Shown piece after piece: positions 60,788 through 64,000 of a DNA stretch of 64,000 bases. Position 1 is the stretch's first letter, and each line of letters starts with the position of its first letter. Position numbers and translations under genes: made by a program. This stretch comes from an uncultured Lachnospiraceae bacterium (GTDB lineage: Bacteria; Bacillota; Clostridia; Lachnospirales; Lachnospiraceae). The stretch is taken from positions 1 to 64,000 of the forward strand of contig CAJUNP010000010.1 of the NCBI GenBank assembly GCA_910587935.1, written 5' to 3'. The notes below the pieces were generated by a model. It saw nothing but the letters and a program-made list of their open reading frames with translations, was not told the DNA's origin and searched no databases.

Positions 60788-61582
60788 ATGCAGATTGGAT
60801 TTATAGGACTTGGCAATATGGCGACCGCAATCATTGGCGGTCTTCTTTCAAAGGGAAACATAACGCCCGATAAAATTATTGGCTCCGATAAAACGGAAGA
60901 ATCAAAAAGGAAAGCCGAAGAATCGTTCGGGATCCGCATTGCGGCGGATAATCGGCAGGCGGCCGAAGAAAGCGACGTTCTCTTTCTTGCCGTAAAGCCG
61001 CAGTTCCTGTCGGCAGCTTTACAGGGAGTCAGGGACGTCATAAATAAGGATACCGTGATTATCAGTATTGCGGCCGGAAAAACCATTTCCTGGCTGGAAC
61101 AGGAATTGGGAGAAGGCCATAAAATTATCCGCTGTATGCCCAATACGCCGGCGCTTGTCGGCGAAGGATGTACCGGCGTATGCCCTAACAGCCTGGTAAG
61201 TGAAGAGGAGCTTTTCCGGGCGGTAGAGCTTTTAAACAGTTTTGGAAGGGCGCACATCGTGACGGAAGCCATGATGGACGCTGTCGTTGCGGTCAGCGGC
61301 AGTTCCCCCGCTTATGTGTTCCTCTTTATAGAAGCTATGGCCGACGGCGCGGTTCAGGCCGGAATGTCCCGGGCGCAGGCTTATGAGTTTGCGGCGCAGG
61401 CGGTGCTTGGCAGCGCTAAAATGGTGCTTGAAATGGGAAAACATCCCGGTGAATTGAAAGATATGGTATGTTCTCCGGGCGGGACTACCATAGAGGCGGT
61501 AAAGGTGCTGGAAGAGAAAGGATTTCGCGGCGCTGTTATGGATGCCATGGAGGCCTGTGTAAGGCGAAACAGAGAGCTTTAG
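60788..61582 (+). CDS. proC: Pyrroline-5-carboxylate reductase
   Basis: The protein has 264 residues. The NADPH loop is IGLGNMATAIIGGLLSKG at the N-terminus, AVKPQFL follows near 70, and the ProC signature segment near 220-240 reads KDMVCSPGGTTIEAVKVLEE. It makes the last step of proline synthesis. AAAGAGG lies before the ATG. It ends a run of three close genes beginning at pfkA. Confidence 0.94.
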   Translation: MQIGFIGLGNMATAIIGGLLSKGNITPDKIIGSDKTEESKRKAEESFGIRIAADNRQAAEESDVLFLAVKPQFLSAALQGVRDVINKDTVIISIAAGKTISWLEQELGEGHKIIRCMPNTPALVGEGCTGVCPNSLVSEEELFRAVELLNSFGRAHIVTEAMMDAVVAVSGSSPAYVFLFIEAMADGAVQAGMSRAQAYEFAAQAVLGSAKMVLEMGKHPGELKDMVCSPGGTTIEAVKVLEEKGFRGAVMDAMEACVRRNREL

Positions 61583-61589
61583 GCAAAAC

Positions 61590-61618
61590 TTGACAAAAGT
61601 AACTGTCTTTGATAATAT
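61590..61618 (+). promoter_or_regulatory. Promoter of SleB-like hydrolase gene with adjacent dyad
   Basis: TTGACA (61590-61595) and TAATAT (61613-61618) are spaced by 17 nt. The inverted repeat ACAAAATT-AAT-AATTTTGT lies at the expected transcription start (61629-61648) and could be an operator. Confidence 0.7.
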
Positions 61619-61709
61619 AATTCTCGTAACAAAATTAATAATTTTGTAATATATGCAATGAAGTGGGCATAATATAGTAAGAACCCATGGAAATTGGAGG
61701 TAAGAGAAA

Positions 61710-62795
61710 ATGTTAAAAGGCAGAAGGCTGCTTGTCCGTCTGAGCGCTCTTGCAGCGGCTTTGGCATTGTTTTGTGGGATAGGCATGACCGCTATGGCGA
61801 GTAGCACTAAGAATTACCTGGATACTTTAAACGGGGGTGTGGCACAGATTATTGATCCCAGTGTGAGTGATACGACTGAGATTATGAATATTACGCTTCA
61901 GGCACAGCAGGAAGCAATGAAAAAAATGGAAGAAGAGTCCACCCTTGTAATGGCGAACGTGCAGAATACGTTAAATGTCCGGTCTGAACCTGACGAGGAG
62001 TCAGACAAGCTGGGCAAGCTGTATAAGGACTGCGGCGGAACGATTCTGGAACGGCGCGACGGCTGGACCAAGCTGCAGTCGGGAGATCTGATCGGCTGGG
62101 CAAGCGATGAATACCTGCTTTTCGGGCAGGAAGCGGAATCCCTGGCGTCCCAGGTCGGACAGCTGCTGGCGACCACGGAGACGGAGGCGCTGCGGCTCCG
62201 GAAGGAACCCAGTACGGAGGAAGGGTTCTATACCATGATCACCCGCGGAGAAGAGATGGAAGTCATCGAAGTGCGTGATGACGGCTGGGTTTATGTGGAT
62301 TATGACAGTACCAGCGGATATGTTTCGGAAGAATACGTAGACATCCATTTCCTGATTGATTCCGGCGAGACCATGGAAGCGATTAAAGAAAGAGAAAGAG
62401 CGGAAGCCGAGGCAAAAGCAAAGCTGGTAACCAATTACGGCGCGGCTACGGTAGGCGCGGACGATACGATGCTTTTGGCGGCCCTGATCCAGTGTGAGGC
62501 GGGCAGCGAGCCCTATGAAGGGCAGCTTGCGGTGGGCGCTGTTGTTATGAACCGTGTCAGAAGCGGGGCTTACCCGGATAATATTTACGGCGTAATATAT
62601 GCTTCCGGGCAGTTTACGCCTGCCATGTCAGGAAAAGTGGATGCGCTGTACGTTTCAGGAAAAGTGAAAGACAGCTGTATTCAGGCGGCGCAGGAAGCGA
62701 TAGCCGGTAATACCAACGTAGGAAGCGCGACACATTTCAGAAGAAATAACGGAACCAGAGAAGGTATTGTAATAGGAAAACAGATTTTCTGGTAA
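61710..62795 (+). CDS. Secreted SleB/CwlJ-type cell wall hydrolase with SH3 domains
   Basis: The protein has 361 residues. A signal peptide (~1-30, ending AMAS) is followed by two bacterial SH3 domains (~80-140, TLNVRSEPDEESDKLGKL, and ~150-215, ALRLRKEPSTEEGF) and a C-terminal Hydrolase_2 domain (~250-361) with the catalytic Glu in LIQCEAGSEPYEGQLAVGAV. It is expected to cut glycan strands of peptidoglycan, in spore germination or vegetative wall turnover. It is monocistronic with its own promoter and terminator. GGAGG precedes the ATG. Confidence 0.9.
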   Translation: MLKGRRLLVRLSALAAALALFCGIGMTAMASSTKNYLDTLNGGVAQIIDPSVSDTTEIMNITLQAQQEAMKKMEEESTLVMANVQNTLNVRSEPDEESDKLGKLYKDCGGTILERRDGWTKLQSGDLIGWASDEYLLFGQEAESLASQVGQLLATTETEALRLRKEPSTEEGFYTMITRGEEMEVIEVRDDGWVYVDYDSTSGYVSEEYVDIHFLIDSGETMEAIKERERAEAEAKAKLVTNYGAATVGADDTMLLAALIQCEAGSEPYEGQLAVGAVVMNRVRSGAYPDNIYGVIYASGQFTPAMSGKVDALYVSGKVKDSCIQAAQEAIAGNTNVGSATHFRRNNGTREGIVIGKQIFW

Positions 62796-62799
62796 AATA

Positions 62800-62840
62800 A
62801 AAGGTAAACGGTGTTCTTATTTGACCGTTTACCTTTTTAT
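62800..62840 (+). terminator. Terminator of SleB-like gene
   Basis: AAAGGTAAACGGT pairs with ACCGTTTACCTTT, followed by TTAT: a strong 13-bp stem. Confidence 0.9.
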
Positions 62841-62945
62841 TACATTTATTGCACGATAACGCAGTGTAACGTTTCAAGAAAACATTTGCAACATGCCTTT
62901 ATCTATAGTAAGATAGACATAACAAAGGAAAAGGAGGCGGGTATC

Positions 62946-63386
62946 ATGGAACCTACAATTGTCTGGTTAGTCCTGTTAATTGTGTTCATCGGAATTGAGA
63001 TCCTGACTCTGGGACTTACAACAATCTGGTTTGCAGGCGGATGCGTGCCGGCATTTATTGCAGCGTTGTGCGGGGCGCCCGTGTTGGTGCAAATCCTTGT
63101 GTTTTTAACTGTTTCTTTGATACTGCTGTTCTTTACCAGACCGGTAGCGGTGAAGTATTTTAACAGAGACAGAATTAAGACCAACGCCGAAAGTCTGGTG
63201 GGGCGCACGGCGATTGTAATCTCAGAGGTCGATAACCTGGAAGGAATCGGACAGGTAACGGTTTCGGGGCAGGAATGGAGTGCACGCAGCGCGGTGGACG
63301 GAATTCGGATTCCGATTGGAGCTGTTGTTACGGTTCGTGCCATCAACGGAGTAAAATTAATTGTTGAAGAAAGAAAAGAGGGTTAA
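62946..63386 (+). CDS. NfeD-family membrane protein
   Basis: The protein has 146 residues from the ATG behind AAGGAGGCGG. The in-frame ATG at 62811 lies inside the preceding terminator and is rejected. Two to three membrane helices (~5-75) are followed by the C-terminal NfeD OB-fold (~88-145, LVGRTAIVISEVDNLEGIGQ). NfeD proteins work with SPFH/flotillin partners in membrane microdomains, and an SPFH gene starts 3 nt after its stop. Confidence 0.88.
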   Translation: MEPTIVWLVLLIVFIGIEILTLGLTTIWFAGGCVPAFIAALCGAPVLVQILVFLTVSLILLFFTRPVAVKYFNRDRIKTNAESLVGRTAIVISEVDNLEGIGQVTVSGQEWSARSAVDGIRIPIGAVVTVRAINGVKLIVEERKEG

Positions 63387-63389
63387 AGC

Positions 63390-64000
63390 ATGTATATTCT
63401 TATAGTGATTGTAATTCTGATTCTGGCTATTCTTGCCTCATGTATCAAAATCGTACCGCAGGCGCATGCGTATGTAATTGAACGTCTGGGCGCGTATCAG
63501 GGAACCTGGTCGGTTGGCTTTCATATTAAGCTTCCTTTTTTTGATAAAATTGCAAGAAAGGTTGACTTAAAGGAACAGGCGGTAGATTTTGCGCCGCAGC
63601 CCGTTATTACAAAGGACAACGTAACGATGCGTATCGATACGGTTGTGTTCTTCCAGATTACGGATCCGAAGCTGTTTGCTTACGGTGTGGCCAATCCCAT
63701 GATGGCAATTGAAAACCTGACGGCGACTACCCTGCGTAATATTATCGGTGAACTGGAGCTGGACCAGACTTTAACCTCCAGGGAAGTTATTAATACAAAA
63801 ATGCGCGCTTCTCTGGATGTAGCGACAGACCCGTGGGGAATTAAAGTAACCCGTGTGGAACTCAAGAATATCATCCCGCCTGCAGAGATTCAGAACGCCA
63901 TGGAGCGTCAGATGAAAGCGGAACGTGAGAGACGTGAAGCGGTGACCCGTGCGGAAGGTGAGAAGAAAGCCAACATCCTGGTAGCGGAAGGCGAGAAAGA
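63390..64000 (+). CDS. SPFH/Band 7 (stomatin-like) protein, 5' part
   Basis: The first 203 residues are visible; the gene runs off the window. An N-terminal membrane helix (~1-18) precedes the Band 7 domain (VPQAHAYVIERLGAYQGTW, VDLKEQAVDFAPQPVITKDN, NIIGELELDQTLTSREVINT) and the start of the Glu/Arg/Ala-rich coiled coil (KAERERREAVTRAEGEKKA). It pairs with the NfeD protein encoded immediately upstream in a two-gene operon, presumably forming membrane scaffolds. Confidence 0.92.
   Translation, partial: MYILIVIVILILAILASCIKIVPQAHAYVIERLGAYQGTWSVGFHIKLPFFDKIARKVDLKEQAVDFAPQPVITKDNVTMRIDTVVFFQITDPKLFAYGVANPMMAIENLTATTLRNIIGELELDQTLTSREVINTKMRASLDVATDPWGIKVTRVELKNIIPPAEIQNAMERQMKAERERREAVTRAEGEKKANILVAEGEK

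Noticed and set aside
1..64000. tRNA, rRNA, replication origin or intact insertion sequence
   Set aside because: No transposase, cloverleaf pattern, rRNA segment or DnaA-box cluster was recognised; only fragments hint at past mobile elements.

Overview
The window looks like a chromosomal segment from a spore-forming, anaerobic gut member of the Lachnospiraceae (Clostridia, Bacillota). This rests on family-level recognition: a flavodiiron FprA protein, a YaaH-type spore glycosidase, a SleB-type wall hydrolase, a SAM-I riboswitch before metK, an anaerobe-type ferritin-like protein, near-consensus sigma-A promoters and strong AGGAGG ribosome sites. No rRNA or tRNA gene was seen.

Layout. 1-5.3 kb is a patchwork of gene debris: the end of a flavodoxin-like reductase, a beheaded flavin reductase, two unrecognised genes, and a junction where an Rrf2 regulator and a copper ATPase each lost their 5' end. 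5.3-31.9 kb is ordinary chromosome: MATE exporter, FprA, ECF sigma with anti-sigma, Ca2+-type P-ATPase, ferritin-like protein, YwlG, S1-domain protein, YaaH, UDP-sugar pyrophosphorylase with galE, AraC regulator divergent from a GH3 glucosidase, hemolysin III, small alarmone synthetase, flavin reductase, DinB, an M23 peptidase, murA and riboswitch-controlled metK. 32.1-35.1 kb is a three-gene LytTR signalling operon with two paralogous sensor kinases. The first keeps the phospho-acceptor His but has no ATPase domain. The second has the ATPase domain but carries Arg at the equivalent position. 35.2-36.2 kb holds a candidate type I toxin-antitoxin pair, a DUF1016 relic and an XRE regulator beside a perfect 20-bp palindrome. 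36.4-48.7 kb encodes two very large secreted mosaic proteins (1712 and 2369 codons) that share C-terminal modules and a WFW-type tail. 48.7-55.3 kb is a defence-like island: a candidate type III toxin-antitoxin locus (46-nt tandem repeats, terminator, ToxN-like gene), a TIR-domain fragment, a 329-bp duplicate of the preceding surface gene's 3' end, then a tight four-gene operon encoding an N6-adenine methyltransferase, a protein with two different GHKL ATPase modules, a lone receiver and an HNH endonuclease. 55.4-64 kb returns to housekeeping genes: dnaE, pfkA, a TrmH-family methylase, proC, a SleB-like hydrolase, nfeD and the start of an SPFH protein.

The two observations I rank highest are the methylase/dual-ATPase/receiver/HNH operon, which reads as a phosphorelay-controlled restriction-like defence system I cannot match to a named one, and the split-kinase LytTR operon, whose two sensors look like obligate partners. 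All functions are inferred from reading the sequence; no database search was possible.
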